NCBI GenBank assembly: GCA_028023455.1
Contig: JAQFVV010012511.1
Span: 1,674,165 to 1,738,164, forward strand
Direction of reading: 5' to 3'
Source of the DNA: Epiperipatus broadwayi
Taxonomy: Eukaryota > Onychophora > Udeonychophora > Euonychophora > Peripatidae
Length of the DNA stretch: 64,000 nucleotides
Shown: positions 14,401-28,009 of the stretch, piece after piece
How the letters are laid out: every line of letters begins with the position of its first letter
Numbering within the stretch: position 1 is the stretch's first letter
Notes under the pieces: model-generated
What the model was told of the DNA's origin: nothing
Seen by the model: only the letters and a program-made list of their open reading frames with translations
Database searches by the model: none
Made by a program: the position numbers and the translations under genes

Positions 14401-15139
14401 CTATACAATAATCTGTAATTACTGTGGCTAGGTTAATGATTCTACTAAATGATGACTATGCCTTTTTTATGTTATATAACTAGATATAAGTAAGACCACC
14501 ATATTAATTCTTGCAAACTAGAAATAACATCCTGTTTATTTTTAGTATTTTTAGCATTGTAAATGATAGTATTACCAAAATATATCTGCATTTGGTAATT
14601 TAATCATATCAACTAATCTTCTTTCAGTCTTGAAGATATTTGAAAATAATTTATAAATCTAGAGAATTAATTTCAATATTGTATTCAAATAAAATACTTA
14701 ATATGACAAATATCAGTAGGTTTATATATTATGTCTTAAAGCACATATTGTATGATTGAGAACTCATGCAAAGAGGAAACTCAAGTCAAAATAAAAGTAA
14801 ATGTAATTATATATTATATATAAATATATCTCAAAGTTTGTGTTGATAACCTAAAATATGAGTTCATACATTTTTTATTTGCTTTTTTTGACTAAACATA
14901 TATTCATTTAATCAGCATATAAAATATAGATATCAGAATTCACTTGAAAATTCATTTAAAAAAAAAGAAAACGAAGTAAAAGGTGTATTTAAAAATAAAG
15001 TGTGTTAAGAATCCAAAATTATTGGATTAGATTATTATGAGATAATACTTGAAAAAGCTTGAAACAATTCAATCTGTTATCATTGAAATAGAAGACTTTC
15101 TCATGCTAAAGTTCAATTGATAATCATTGAATACTAAGC
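14401..15139. other. AT-rich non-coding DNA
   Basis: No feature supported. Confidence 0.55.
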
Positions 15140-15265
15140 CTTCCCTGCATGTTTTAGTGCAATGGTAGAATATCAGACTCTGGAATATAAGATCCTTAAA
15201 TCGATTCCACTTTTGATCCTCAAACTTCATATAAACTCTTGAACAATAAAACCATTTAATATTTT
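15140..15265 (+). mobile_element. SINE-like repeat (family B)
   Basis: It begins CCCTGCATGTTTTAGTGCAATGG (an A-box-like start) and continues through a B-box-like TCGATTCCAC. It ends CTTCATATAAACTCTTGAACAATAAAACC. The copy at 53210-53350 shares CCTGCATGTTTT, GTGCA.TRGTAGA and CCTGAACAGTAAAGCC. Confidence 0.65.
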
Positions 15266-16424
15266 ATTTTATTGAATACTAATAGAAAATAATTTTTTTT
15301 TTTTTTTTTTAGAAAAGCTAATGAACAAAATTATTATTTCAGTTTTTTGCTAGAAAATTTATATTTTTTCAGTATTATATATTTATAAAAAGAATTAAAT
15401 TTTAAACATGTATAATGCAGTGTGATGATAGAAGAAGTAAAATCAAAAGAGGCATGATGTATCACCAATTCAGATAGCACTATAAATTGACCAACTAATA
15501 GTGTACAATTAAGCACACATTAGAATATATATATATAATATAGATTTTATATTGAATAATGGATTAACACAATCATGAATATGCTGCTCAGTATTGAAAT
15601 GCATATTAAAAATTGAAATATTATCTTATCCCTCAGTAGAAGCAGAAGCATCAATGCAAATAGTAGAATATTGCATTAGCTTATTTCTAAATATTATTTT
15701 GTCAATTTTTACTAACAAATGATTTTTTTTTTTACTTTATTTGTGATTTTTTTTTTCTTTTAATAATTCTTTATATACTAAAAAAATTACACATAATAGA
15801 CTATACTTAAATTTAATTATTACTTTTAACTTTCACTGAATTAATCCACTTTTTCTGATTGTTTCTCTACATTATTCACTTATATTTTGTCTCTTTTTAG
15901 ATCTCATACAGTATCTTAAAACTCAATTTATAACCTCAGTCCTAATCTATTATCAACCCTTTTAGTGATATATCCATTTAAGTTTTACAGTAGCTTTTTA
16001 TTAGTTTCAATGATATCAGTGACAATTATTTGCTCTTTTACCCATATATTTTATTTTTGATTCCTTCTTGTTAATTCTAACATATATCTCTCAGCATTTT
16101 GCTGAGTGCTTTAAAGGTTTCTGTATTTGTTATAATGTTCCAGTCTGAAATCTGCAAGCCAACATTGGTAAAATTTATTTAAAAAAAATTTTTTTCATGT
16201 ATATAAGAATATTTCTTTTAATATCAAGTTACTTCTATGAAAAGTACTCTATGCAAATTATTTTTATGATTCATTTCATTCATTATGTTTTTATTTGTAT
16301 ATAAAATAATGTGAACATTAGTAATAAGTTTTACATTGATAATACAAATTTTTAAATTATAATATGATTGAAAGGGTCAATAATCCAACAATAAATGCAT
16401 AGGAATATGTTCTATGTCATAATA
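15266..16424. other. AT-rich non-coding DNA
   Basis: Poly-T runs. Open frames up to 60 codons without domains. Confidence 0.55.
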
Positions 16425-16637
16425 ACAATAATAGAAATAAAAAAATTTTTTTTATATTAAATGCTTTTATTGACTGTGCACTAAAAGATATAAAATAATT
16501 GTTTCTTCAACCATAATACTTTTATTCAATTTAAATTTAAGAACTCTAATTGTGGTTGAAAAAACAATTATTTTATTTTTTTTTAGTGCACAGTCAATAA
16601 AAGTATTTAATATAAATTTTTTTTACTTCTATTATTT
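16425..16637. repeat. Hairpin repeat, 213 bp
   Basis: The left arm (AATAATAGAAAT..., GACTGTGCACTAAAA) pairs with the right arm (TTTTAGTGCACAGTC, ...ACTTCTATTATT). The arms are about 90 bp and highly similar, with a short loop of mostly A and T near 16530. The size suggests a MITE-like insert. No target-site duplication was recognised. Confidence 0.85.
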
Positions 16638-18509
16638 TTAAGTTTTTAGTACTGGCATAGTAAATGAAAATGTAAAACTATATTATACTTTAAAGTGACT
16701 GGACATTTATGGTTGATATATATACTGAACCGGATGTTGTATCTGATTCAAAGGTTTTTATATAAAAATAATTCTAATTTGGTTTTAATAAACTTTTAAA
16801 AAGCTATTTTATTTTATTCTATTCTATTCTACTGATTAGTCTTTAGCTATTGATGTCGGTTCAGTTAGTTTAGTTTGTTCAACTTTTAGTATGTCAGTCA
16901 ATATAACCATTTAATAAACAGAATCGTCTCTTCAGAATGTATAAACAAGCCTCTATAAAGAATATTACTTACATGATGCTGTGCTAAACCAACTCAAGAC
17001 ATTTCCTGGAGCTAAATTGTCCCTGCTAACATGCCTTAAAATGTATACAAGAACTGATCCAGTAATGCCTCTTTGCCTTCTGAACAAAATGGAAACCTGA
17101 AGTCTTCACCGGAGTTCTCCAATGAATGAACTATTTGTGCCATGCTGAAAGATCTCTGCAGTTTCAAATTTATACCTGGAGGTAATAGTTTCCATATTCT
17201 AATCAGGATTTAAATCTGTCTAGTCTCAGCTTAATATTTAATGTTACTTTTCTTATATTTATTTGCTTATCATTGTATTTTATAGTATGTCTTTGGAATC
17301 TTAGTTTTAAGATTCCAAATTTGTTTTCCATTTTAGTTACTAGAGAGTGTATTGTGAGATTATGTTTTTATTTTTAATATGTCTCCCTTTATTACTAACC
17401 TTGCTAAATGCTCTGGCAGCTTTTCATAATTTCAATTTGCTGACCTGTCCTTATTGTATCATCCAATAATTAATTTTAAATATGTTTAGTTTGCATTTCT
17501 TGCAAACAACAAATCTTTTGGCTGCCATTTTATGTTTTGTTATTCTAGTTTTTCTGAAGTTTGAGATTTTGTGTCATTTCCAGATTACATAAGATCATAA
17601 TCTATTTTATTTATCTTGTATGTGAAATCAAATGTGAATTTCCTTCAACATGATACATCATGAGCTGTCATGTGGACAAATGACATCTCTAGTTCAAACC
17701 ACCCAAGAATGCTCGCCCATGCTGATTCATTGATTTGCTACAATTACCATATTGTTTTTCTTATCTCTGAATTAGGAAGCTAGAATTAGTTTTTATAAAT
17801 CACCACCAGGAAGGTACTATTAATTTCCTTTTAAATTGCAGGTGAGAAAATGATTTTTTCTGCCAAGGCATCTAATGTTTTAATATTTGCTGAACTCATA
17901 TGCACTTTCTGATGAATATGCTTATAAAAATCTAAATAAAATTTTCGTACTCTGTTTGCTAGATTTTCTTTATTTTATTTTGTTGAATTTAATAAAAATT
18001 TCAAATTAGTTTAAATTCTTTTGCTGACATTTGTCTTAGTGCTTTTATTTCTTAATTGTCTGATCAATATTCACAAGCTCTTGCTGTCTTCCTGAGTCTA
18101 GTCAGTGCAAACCATCATCATCATCATTCACTTTTGATCATAGTAAACAAATTTTCCAGATTTTCAGTGATCTGGTGGTGCCCTTCATGATCAAGGATAG
18201 ATTGAGTGACTGTTACAATGTTACAATATTATCACTTATATTTCTGCTATATATTAAAAGGTATACTTTTTATGTGTAATCATAATTACTACATGTACAT
18301 AATAATACATGTGTATATATTGTAAATGAACTTCACTTAATACATATAATTTTACTTTAAATCAATATCACACATATAGTGTATATAAGTCATTAGATAT
18401 TTCTGCAGTAAGTTAATATATATACTCTCACTGTATATATTATATTTAAACATTAAAAACCTAATACTAATTAAAATTACCCCAAATTCACAAATCTGAA
18501 CTAGCCAAA
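16638..18509. other. Non-coding DNA, slightly less AT-rich
   Basis: A short (TTCTA)n run lies at about 16815-16832. A tRNA-like B box (TAGTTCAAACC) occurs at about 17691, perhaps from a decayed SINE. No open frame of note. Confidence 0.5.
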
Positions 18510-18644
18510 GAAAACAAACTCTAAAACACAAACAATGTTTCACTGCTATAAGCAGAATTCTTAAGTGCTATCTTGTAGTTCTTTTTAATCAAGAAGTCTG
18601 CTTGTAGCAGTGAAATCATTGGTTGTGTTTTAGAGTTTGTTTTT
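18510..18644. repeat. Hairpin repeat, 135 bp
   Basis: The left arm contains AACTCTAAAACACAA and TTTCACTGCTA, and the right arm contains TAGCAGTGAAA and TTGTGTTTTAGAGTT. The arms are about 50 bp around a loop near 18575. Confidence 0.85.
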
Positions 18645-18659
18645 ACTTAATCCTATACA

Positions 18660-19124
18660 ATTGGTTCACATGCCCATGAACATATGAAAAAGATAAATGA
18701 TCTCCAATATATGTAATTTATGCTGAACTATCACTCATAAATTGGTCTGGATCATCTCCACACATATAATTAGTGCTCTGTTTATATTAAGATAACAAAT
18801 CTACATACTTTAATTGACAGGCTTCTATCATCTTCACTCTCCAACTCATCAGCCTTCCATATTACTGAAAATCTGATGTGGGATGCTCAAAGCCCTTGAT
18901 CATTTCAGATTTTTAATGATACGGATGGCTGAAGAGTTGGAGAGTGAAGAGGATTGAAGCCTGTCCATTAAAGTGTGTAGATTTGTTATCTTAATATAAA
19001 CAGAGCACTAATTATATATGTGTGGAGATGATACATATCAACTGATGAGTGGTGGTTCAGCATAAATTACATATATTGGAGATCATTTATCTTTTTCATA
19101 TGAATATGGTCATGTGTATTGGTT
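18660..19124. mobile_element. Palindromic repeat (family HP-2), full copy
   Basis: Arms of about 220 bp meet near 18895. Paired landmarks are AAGATAAATGATCTCC with GGAGATCATTTATCTT, and TAGTGCTCTGTTTATATTAA with its complement. TTCACTCTCCAACTC pairs with GAGTTGGAGAGTGAA. The left half is homologous to 29430-29660. There is no ORF. Confidence 0.85.
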
Positions 19125-20287
19125 ATATTGAATGACTGTAGGGACTTTGTAAGTCAGGTTCAAATCTCCATTAATTACATTTAGATTAAGTATATATATA
19201 GTAAATTAGTAACTAAGTTTTCTATTTAAAAATTTTAGATAGTTTATATTTTAAAACAGTTGTTTTTTTTAAAAAAATGCTAAAAAAGAAAATTTTCGAT
19301 CATTGTTTTAAATAAAAATCAGAGTTTTTCTTTTTAACTTTTTGCAATTATTTTAATAGTGTGAGTTTTCTAGTTTAGTTTTAAAAAAAAACCAATTGTT
19401 TTAAAATAAAAACAAAAATTATCAAACAATTATAAATAGAAAACTTAGTTACTGATTTATTAAACATATATAATTATGTACACATATTAAATATGATATA
19501 TACATTAAGTGTTTAAAATGTTAAAAAAATGTTATTAAATTGAAAGAAAAAAATTATACTGCCCTTTTATGATCATTAATTAAAACAAATAAAAGTTGTA
19601 ATAATAATTGTTAGTTGTGATATGTAAAGTCATTGAATATTTTTTATATTTTCTCATTTCTGTTTCATATCTATCAAACAAGTTAATATGCCAAAAAGAT
19701 AAGTGTTTCAAATGGATTGGGTGAGTATAACTTAGTTATATATAATTTTCAAGCAATTCTATTGAATTTAAATATATTAAACCAAATTTAATAAAAGAAA
19801 GAAATTAGAGCATTTTTGACATATTTAATTTTTAGAATTTTTTTTTTTGTATTCATGTATAATAATTAAAACAAAAACAACTTTCAATTATTTGTATTTT
19901 ATTTACTTTAAATAAAAAATAACTTTTAATTGTTTCATTTGGAAATTTTCCCAACAATGAGTAAAGCTGGGGGGAGAACTTAACCATAAAGGATTGAATT
20001 ATTAAAACAAATTTTGAATATTATTTACCATACAAATTTCTATGTTCTTTTAAAAAATATTTATTATAAATAATTAAATTATATATTTTAATTTACAAAC
20101 TAAATTTTATTTTATGTATTTATATAAAATAATTTGTAATATAATTTTTTTTACTATATGTTTTTTTTTTGTTTTAAACTAAAATTATTTAATAATATTA
20201 AAATCAATTTAACATATAAGAATAATTTTAATATTGTTTAACATGAATTGTTTTATATGCACAATATTATTAAATTAATAAATGATA
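19125..20287. other. AT-rich non-coding DNA
   Basis: A B-box-like AGGTTCAAATCTCC at about 19157 hints at a decayed tRNA-derived repeat. Otherwise poly-A and poly-T runs only. Confidence 0.5.
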
Positions 20288-20530
20288 TCAAGTGCAAGCA
20301 AAAGTCTTCTAGTGTAAAAGTAGTCCACCCACCTGTCATTACCACAACTGGATTTGAATCTAGGTCAGGTAAAACTTGAATTTTTTTTCAGATTTTAATT
20401 AAGTTTATATTGTTTCTTTCCTGTAACTGACTTATAGTCAATTTAGTCACCCATTAAAATTGTTTAATAAATGACTATTTAGCTGTTAGGCAGTTTGAAA
20501 ATCTAGTGATTAATGCATTTTTTTTACTGT
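20288..20530 (-). mobile_element. Dispersed repeat (family C), copy 1
   Basis: It shares ACAACTGGATTTGAATCTAG, a poly-T stretch followed by TCAGA..TT.A.T.AAGTTT, AATTTAGTCA and TAATGCATT, in the same order, with 32185-32470. The GGATTTGAATC piece resembles a tRNA B box. The orientation assignment is tentative. Confidence 0.6.
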
Positions 20531-23403
20531 TATTTGGAGAGATCTTTGGCTTGCAGTGGGATATATGAAAACTTTTACTCTTATTTTTACCTTTAGAAAA
20601 TGCAGAATACTCTATTAAAAATATGTATATCAGTAATCTAATATAATTACAATGTTCAATTTCATTATTTTATGTTCTTATTGTAACACTTTCATCATCG
20701 TTCATTCATATCAACATGACTCTATTTTTTGTCCGTGTATTGCTCTATTCTTCATAGAATATAATTTTATGAAATATAATCCTTAATCTGAAAATGCTGA
20801 ATAGAGTGAAAAAAAACGGAATGCATCTTAGCTTATTATATTTGATTTACTATTTTCTCTCCTCTTATGTTAAAGTTTGCCTTTTTATTTTACACTAAAA
20901 TCGAATTACACAGTTCGATTTTTTTTCTACTTCGTTGTAATAAAATTGTCACTGTAAGTCAAATATCGGTTACACTCATAATCACATTATTCTGTTTGAT
21001 TTAGTAAGAAAAAATAGTAATAAATTAGTATAAATGTAACAGAAAGTAGGCAGAAAGTAATTAATCCTTGTAGGTTTGTTTACCTGATAAGCATTTACTT
21101 ATGCAGTGCATAATTGAGTTAATAAAAATAACGGAAATACTTAGAAAATTGATTTTCATAACATTCACACACTTGTTTGTGTATATAAATTATAATATGG
21201 AAATAATGATAAGAACACAAGTTATTTTGTGTGTGTGTGTTTTTACATATAAAGAAACGAATAATTTCTATATAATATATTATTTAACAATAATCATTAT
21301 ATAATATCAAAAAAAGTGTCTTTTAATATTTAATTATCACCTTAATATATAAATATACAGAATTAGCGCGACCATTTAACCAACTAGGCAGCCAATTAGA
21401 GCATAAATCTTAGAGAGAATCTTAATGCTGATTTTTAAATATGATATTAAATATACAAATTAATTATTTTTATGCAAAATAATCAATTTTCTGTTTTTTT
21501 ATTTTTCTATAAAATATCTAATCTTAAAAAAAAATTAATTTGGCAATTTGGGGGAGGGGACAACAGTAGCTGACATTGTTTAATGTGAAAATTGTTTGGC
21601 TGACCTACATATTAACTTATGTCACACTATACTATACATATGGAATATGGTGAATAATTGATTTTTTATTCTTTTATATTATATATTCTATTTATTTTCG
21701 TTTTTCATAGTCTTGGGGTCAACAATACAAATTGTTTTTATGTAAATTTTCTTAATTAGCATATACTTTTTTGATTTTCATATTTATCATTTATTTTCAT
21801 AGGTCTACTTATATGCTCTTTTTGATCATCCATGGGAATTTGTTAGATTTTTGCTTCATCCTGTTTGACTCACTTATTTCTATATTAAGTGATCCAAATA
21901 AAGTATTGCCAGCATACAAAATCATAAGCAACAAAATGTATGTACTTATTATTGAATTTCCAAAGCAGCTTTTTAGCATGCAAAACAATACTAAAAGTAT
22001 TTCATAAAAAAATAATTTATATTTTATTAAGCAAAGAAAATATGCATTTTCCAATTTTTATATAAAATAAATGCAATAAACATCTTAATGTAAATATTTC
22101 AATATTTTAGTATCAAGTCATAAGTAAAAATATATCATTACTTTAAAAATATTAAAGATATGCTCCCTTAATTTTTTTTTATAAAAGCCAGTTATTCATT
22201 TTGAAATTATTAATTATCAAATATTTATTAATTTTATTGTTGAAGTAATTAATTACATTTGCCAGATTTATTACTGGCATTAAAATGAATTGACTTTTTT
22301 TCTTGAATAAACTGATGCAATACATTACCTTTGTATTTGGTATTTTATATTTTTTGTAGATAGTTTTCTTGTGGTGGATTATCCAAATTTAGGTAAAATA
22401 CACTCTAGAAAAGTATTGTTATGCTTTATTTTATTTTATTTTTATTGATGAAATTATTAATTTACATCTGATATATGATTTTTAAAATCATATTTAATTC
22501 TTTAACAAACTTGGCAAAAATGACGGTGTTTAATTACTGAAAGATTTTTAAAAAATTACTCTCCAAAGTGTTCAAAATTTTATGAATTTTTATTCTACAG
22601 TGAAAAACTACCACCAACATCATTAAGCAGTTATTCATAAGTGAATATGGTCATACTCACTCAAAAAGCAAATAATAGAAAAATAATAAATAAATAATTA
22701 AAGATGTCTGTTTTTTTGACAACACTGATGCTGTCCTTCAATTTGTCATGCAGTTAGTTTTTTTTCTAAAAGACTTCTTTAATTTATCTAATTATATCTT
22801 TTCATTGTATTCAATCTTCTACTATAGTAGAATCTACTATATCCTCAAATTAAAGCAATCTATATTTCACTTTTACAGGATCTTAAAAGTAAAATGGAGT
22901 ATTTTACAAGGAACCATCTTATATAATGTAATTCAGTAGTACTTTTTTCTATTCTGTTAAGATATAAACAAAGATTGTGAAATTGGTCTTACATAAATTA
23001 ATTCACTTAATTTAAATTATTGGCTTTGCTTTCCACAACTCTCTGATCTCTATATATCACTATAATTATGTTTTCAAACTTCATACAATTAATTTTATGC
23101 AATATTTGAGATATTAAATTTATTTTCTCAATGTTATACATTTTAATTAAATTTAAAAGGTAAAATAAGTAATATAATTTCATAAATTACATCATTAAAA
23201 TGCATTAAATTTAAACTTAATGCACCTTCTTTTAAGTACCCTCTATAAATTGACAATGTTTAACATTCAACTTCCAATTAAATAAAAGCTTAAATTATGT
23301 AAATATTTTTTTAAAACAAATTACTATCTGTTTAAGTGTAATTTAAAATATATAGTTCACTTTATTTTATGAGTATAATTTATCAATATTTGTACTTACA
23401 CCT
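20531..23403. other. AT-rich non-coding DNA, about 2.9 kb
   Basis: Two overlapping open frames at 21771-22054 on opposite strands have no recognisable domain and are probably chance. A (GT)n run lies at 21226-21240. On minus at about 21362-21410, GGCTGCCTAGTTGGTTAAATGG resembles the A box of a tRNA-derived repeat. No other feature. Confidence 0.5.
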
Positions 23404-23933
23404 ATACTCAAAAAAGCTTAATCTTATGCTAACTTTGTGCTTATTGAATTCATAGCATAACAACTAGGCTTATAAATAATTCTAAGGACAAACTCAATAA
23501 TGACAAAACTTCACACACTGTATATAAAATTGCATGCCCCCAGACAAGATGCAGGGCTATCTATTATGGTGAATTATGTGCATGTCTCTCTACAAGGATA
23601 TTTCAGCACAGATAGCTCTACAAATGAGCCATAAATAATTCTGAATATAAGTTCTATTTTCCTTAAGCAATGGTCCACACATTGGAACCTATAGCCACCA
23701 ACATCACATGCCTCAAGCCAAATGACTCCAAATGAAAAATTAATGAGGCTTGACATATTATGCTATAAATAAGAAGGAAAAATGCACAGTATAATTTTCA
23801 TAGCCTATATAGAGATATAAACTTTATTACATATACATTAATGCTATAAATATGAAGACATACTTCACCCTCGAAAATTCTAAGCCTCAATAGGTACAAA
23901 GTTAGTATAATATTAAGCTTTTCTGAGTATATT
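23404..23933. repeat. Inverted-repeat element, about 530 bp
   Basis: Terminal arms of about 50 bp: the left holds TATACTCAAAAAAGCTTAA and CTAACTTTGTGCTTATTGA; the right holds TCAATAGGTACAAAGTTAG and TTAAGCTTTTCTGAGTATA. The interior is unique here and lacks a transposase frame. Likely a non-autonomous DNA element. Confidence 0.75.
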
Positions 23934-24062
23934 ATGCAAGCACAAATATTAATAAATATCTGATTAAATAAAGTTTATGGCCAAATAAAATTATTTTTTA
24001 GCTTAACTATTATTTAAATCATCTTTAGAAATAACAAAAATATATTAAAACAACAAATTAAT

Positions 24063-24405
24063 CAAGGCAAAACTCTCCATACAGTAGTGCCACGTTGTGC
24101 CAACCAGAGTAATAAATGGATGCCAGAATGCTTGTGCATAAAATCCCAATCTAGTGCCTACTCATCAAATATCCCCAGACTAGTTTCTGGCTTGTGGCTT
24201 TCGTCAGTGAGAAGCTTTGGATCTGAGAGCACTGCACCTGGATCTTAGGATGTAAGACACTAGATAGGGATATTATGCACAAGCCTTCTGGCATCCATTG
24301 ATTGGTTGGAACAGGGTGTCACTACTGTATGGAGAGCTTTTGCCTTGTTTAATAACAATTATGTGCTAGTATAAGAGATGGTGATCATGTGATGATTAGT
24401 GGTTT
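24063..24405 (+). mobile_element. HP-1 hairpin element, copy 1, with ribozyme-like loop
   Basis: The left arm (GGCAAAACTCTCCATACAGT, then AATGGATGCCAGAA) pairs with the right arm (TTCTGGCATCCATTG, then ACTGTATGGAGAGC). A single-copy core of about 90 bp lies in the loop. A one-sided tail follows the right arm: AACAATTATGTGCTAGTATA, then GGTGATCATGTGATGA. Imperfect direct repeats AACAAATTAAT (24052-24062) and AACAAAATTAAT (24406-24417) flank it and are read as a target-site duplication. There is no ORF. Confidence 0.85.
24172..24213 (-). ncRNA. Hammerhead ribozyme-like motif (type I)
   Basis: Read on minus, TTCTCA (helix I 5' strand) is followed by CTGACGA. Then come AAGC-CACAA-GCCA (helix II, imperfect), GAAA, and C-TAGT-C with the palindrome ACTAGT as helix III. 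The 3' strand of helix I is TGGGGA. All conserved core positions fit (position 7 may be any base). Helix I forms 6 pairs with wobbles. The predicted cleavage site follows the C of GTC. In cis, helix III would be only 2 bp, so a dimer sharing ACTAGT is more plausible. Activity is untested. Confidence 0.65.
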
Positions 24406-24417
24406 AACAAAATTAAT

Positions 24418-25062
24418 TTGAGAAATAAACAAAAAAACTTTCCTTTATGCTTCGCTCATGTAAAGTTAAACAATATCTACTATAATACTGAACATGAAGT
24501 GACTAATCAAAGAACACAAAGTAATAATTTTATCCATTAGCAAGAAAAATGGAATTAAAAACTATCATGAATTCTGGGAAAGAAATAATTTCCAAGCTAA
24601 AGAATGGTAAAATAATCAGAAGTCTGAGTGCTGAATATTGCATTTTTAAAGAAAAATAATGAAATAAAAATTCACAGGTCATAAAGAGAAATTGCAAATC
24701 AAGCAACAATTTATTTTGTAATTATCATGAAACAAATGAAAATACTTACTAATAAGAATTAATAAAAAGCAAATATCAAGTGATTGCACCAATATAACAC
24801 TTTTTTGATGCTCTACTCAAATTTATATGTATAGTACACTATATAAGAGTTAAGTATAGTAAATTAATTTTATATGTATTTTATAATTGAAGTAAATTAT
24901 TTAAATAACTACATTTTATACTGTTGAAAAAACAAATCATTTAACAATATTTTTCTAGAAACAGATATCTATATTTTTAATATAAATGATGTTTATTTTT
25001 TCCATAAAAACTATGCTTTAGTTAATTATAAGAATTGGTACATCTGATGTATCTAGTTTTTC
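24418..25062. other. AT-rich non-coding DNA
   Basis: No feature recognised. Confidence 0.55.
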
Positions 25063-25484
25063 TTAAATGATTCTAATTAAATTGAGAGACTGCAATCCTC
25101 TCGTGCTCATCACTGTCTAACAGCCAATCAGATCGTAAATACAAGACAGAGAATTTGACAAGAAAAGGGCGGTCCACCCTATTCTTTACTTGTCTTTCTA
25201 TATATCCAAGCCAGTCTAAAGTACTTAGATCTGAAAGTGTGAATATTAAATATCTTCACATTTAACTCACTGAGTTTAAATTACAAACATACAGCATGAA
25301 ATCCTACGATTTACTATGCAGTAGTTTTTAGATGTTATAACATGCAGTAACGTATGTAAATAATATTTATTTTTATAAAGTGCAAACAGTATAGACAGTG
25401 ATGAGTGTGAGAGGATTGCAGTCTCTCAATTTAATTTGAATACTGTTTGCGCTTTATAAAAATAAATATTATTTAAATGATTCT
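25063..25484. mobile_element. Complex inverted-repeat insert with 12-bp duplication
   Basis: TTAAATGATTCT occurs at 25063-25074 and again at 25473-25484, bracketing the insert. A left arm (25075-25118, with TTGAGAGACTGCAATCCTCT) is inverted at 25394-25437. That right copy is itself enclosed by a second inverted pair (about 25351-25392 and 25439-25472, sharing AATATTTATTTTTATAAAG). There is no ORF. The nested geometry suggests strand-switching or one element inserting in another. Confidence 0.8.
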
Positions 25485-27740
25485 GTGAACTTTGTATTAT
25501 CATAAGTTATACCTCAGAATTTGGCTTTTTATATATAACATCTTATATTTTATTTTCATAATGAATTAATAAAAACACTTAAAATCTTTTATTCATAATA
25601 ATACTGTAAAGTATATTTATATAATATATTAATATCACAATTTATTATGGGCATCATACAATTTATTTTTAGGAAGTTTATTATTTTTCATTTGTATGCC
25701 CAGTCTTACACAATAATGATTTAAATGTTTTTTTTTTTATGTTAGAACTAATTCATATTTTGTCATGTCTTTGCATAATTTTTGTTAAGAATTGATGGAA
25801 AGTAATACAATATTACTTCTATTGTTTAGATACTGCATAATTTCTTTATATCACAAAACTTTTTAGAGTCCTAAAATCTGATCCCAGAATATCATCTAAC
25901 ATTTATCTATACAAATATTGTATTAGTGATCCAATATGTCATAATTTGTCTTATTCTAATATTCTATGCTTGCATTCAGTTCTTTTTTTAATAGAAAAGG
26001 TATCTGCATAAAACTGTCTAACTGAACAAATCTAAAAGGAAATGGAATTGAGAAAGAATACTGAAGCAATTAATATAGGATATGATTTGTATTACTCAAT
26101 GTTTTTTTTATATTTAATAAGTTTTTTATTGCAGACTATTTGTTTCAAAGCAATCACATAATTTAAATCCATTGCCTCTGTCATTTATATATTTACCTTT
26201 TATAATACTGAACCATTGAAAATATCATTAAAATATTTTTATTGTAATAGATTAATTTAACCATTTTCAAACATTTAATTTTATATTCAGTATTGTTTTT
26301 GAAAAACAATAAATAGCAAATTTAATTATTGATTTTAAATATTCAGGTTGCCAAATATGTACATACATTTTAACATTGTTGCAAGATATCACTATACCTT
26401 AAAATAATATTTCTGAGGAGAAGTGGACATATCAATAAGGTAATATTGCATTACAATGTCATATCAATGTCTAAATTTTTTTACTCCCTTTTATGATAAA
26501 TAAGTAAATATAAGTAACTACAAAGAATTATCAATCTATCTTATTTAACACCTTTAAACTTATGTCTGGGATGCTTTATAAAAATACTAAAGACATTGCA
26601 AGAATGACATTATGAAATTACAAAATTTATATCTGCATACTTTAGTTAATATTCAATCTGCATGCTAATCCATTTTAAAATATTGTGCAAAATACAACAC
26701 TACTACTCATGGATATTTTGGGCAATAATAATAATCATCATCAACAACAGCAATATCAAGAAGAAAATAATGATGATGATGTGATGATAATAATAATAAT
26801 AGACTATTTAGTCATTTGAGAGTCATATGACATTCGTACATTAAAAGTGATATGTTAAGCTTCAATGCAGAGATCTTTCACTTTTAAATATCTTATTTTA
26901 TCAATCTCTAGGACAGTTTGAACATTGATCATTCCAATTGTAAAGACAGAAAATGATATTTCTAATTATGCACGAGTCATATGAATTGATTACATATTTA
27001 TATTCGTGAAAACTTACTGTAAGTCTTTTTTTTTAATTACAAAAAAAAAAATAATCTAAAAGTTAATAATTGCACTCTTTTAATCTCATCACAGTGTATA
27101 ATATATAGATATATATTATTGTTTTATAATTGAAAGTAGTTGATGATGATAATGTGATAATAATTGCAATTTGTTTAGTATTTAATGATTTTTAAAACTT
27201 ATAGCTTAGTGTGATTTATTTATTTATTATGTATATATAATGAATACACTTCCTTTTTTTTTTTGCTTCTGTTAAATTTTATTATTTTGGTCAATGTTGA
27301 TAATTTATTGATTTTGAAAGCTAGAATTGTAATACTATTTATAAAATCAATCTAAGTACATATTCAGATGAAATCTAAGATATTTCATTCTATTTAAAAA
27401 AAATGAGAAAAAATAATTTAAAACACAAAATGTAAACATTATTTTATTGATAAAAATTTTAAATTTAAGGGTTTCATTGAGATGCTAGACTAAACTTTAA
27501 AGAAATGGTTGGCAATGGCTAATTGTCATCAACAGTGATCAAGTATAGTTCACTGATGTCTAATTAATTCCATTCTACTTTAAACAGATAAAATAGTTTG
27601 ATAAGCATTCATATATTATATAGTCAGACATTCTGTATGACTTTGCAGAATAAAAAAAGGAATGATTTTGTTAGGTAAGAGAACATAAGATGTTCTGGTA
27701 TCACCATTTTATATGCTTACATGGGCTGTTAATAGCAATA
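25485..27740. other. AT-rich non-coding DNA, about 2.3 kb
   Basis: Trinucleotide-rich stretch (ATA, ATC, CAA, GAT units) at about 26725-26805. No coding or RNA feature. Confidence 0.55.
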
Positions 27741-27990
27741 GCAAAATACAGTGGTGCCTCCAAGTGCAAGCCTTAGTAATCAATGGATGTAAGACATAAA
27801 ATCCTTATCTAGAATCTTAAAATCTAGGTGCAATGCTCTCAAATCCAAGCATACTTACTGATGAAAGCCACAAACTAGTCTGGGGATATTGAATGAGTAA
27901 GACCTAGATGTGGATTTTATGCACAAACCTTTTTGCATCCACTGATTACTAAAGATTGCACTTGCTGCACTATTGTATTGTAGAGTAAAA
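27741..27990. mobile_element. HP-1 hairpin element, copy 2, decayed
   Basis: The left arm (GCAAAATACAGTGGTGCC, AATCAATGGATG) pairs with the right arm (CATCCACTGATTACT, GCACTATTGTATTG). The core is inverted relative to copies 1, 5 and 6, so the ribozyme-like stretch reads on plus. The tail is absent, and no target-site duplication is visible. Confidence 0.75.
27852..27886 (+). pseudogene. Broken hammerhead-like motif
   Basis: TTACTGATGAAAGCCACAA runs directly into ACTAGTCTGGGGA. About seven bases covering the 3' side of helix II and the GAA are missing, so this copy should be inactive. It is homologous to the motif in the other HP-1 copies. Confidence 0.7.
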
Positions 27991-28009
27991 TGTTAGAGCA
28001 CCAGAAGTG

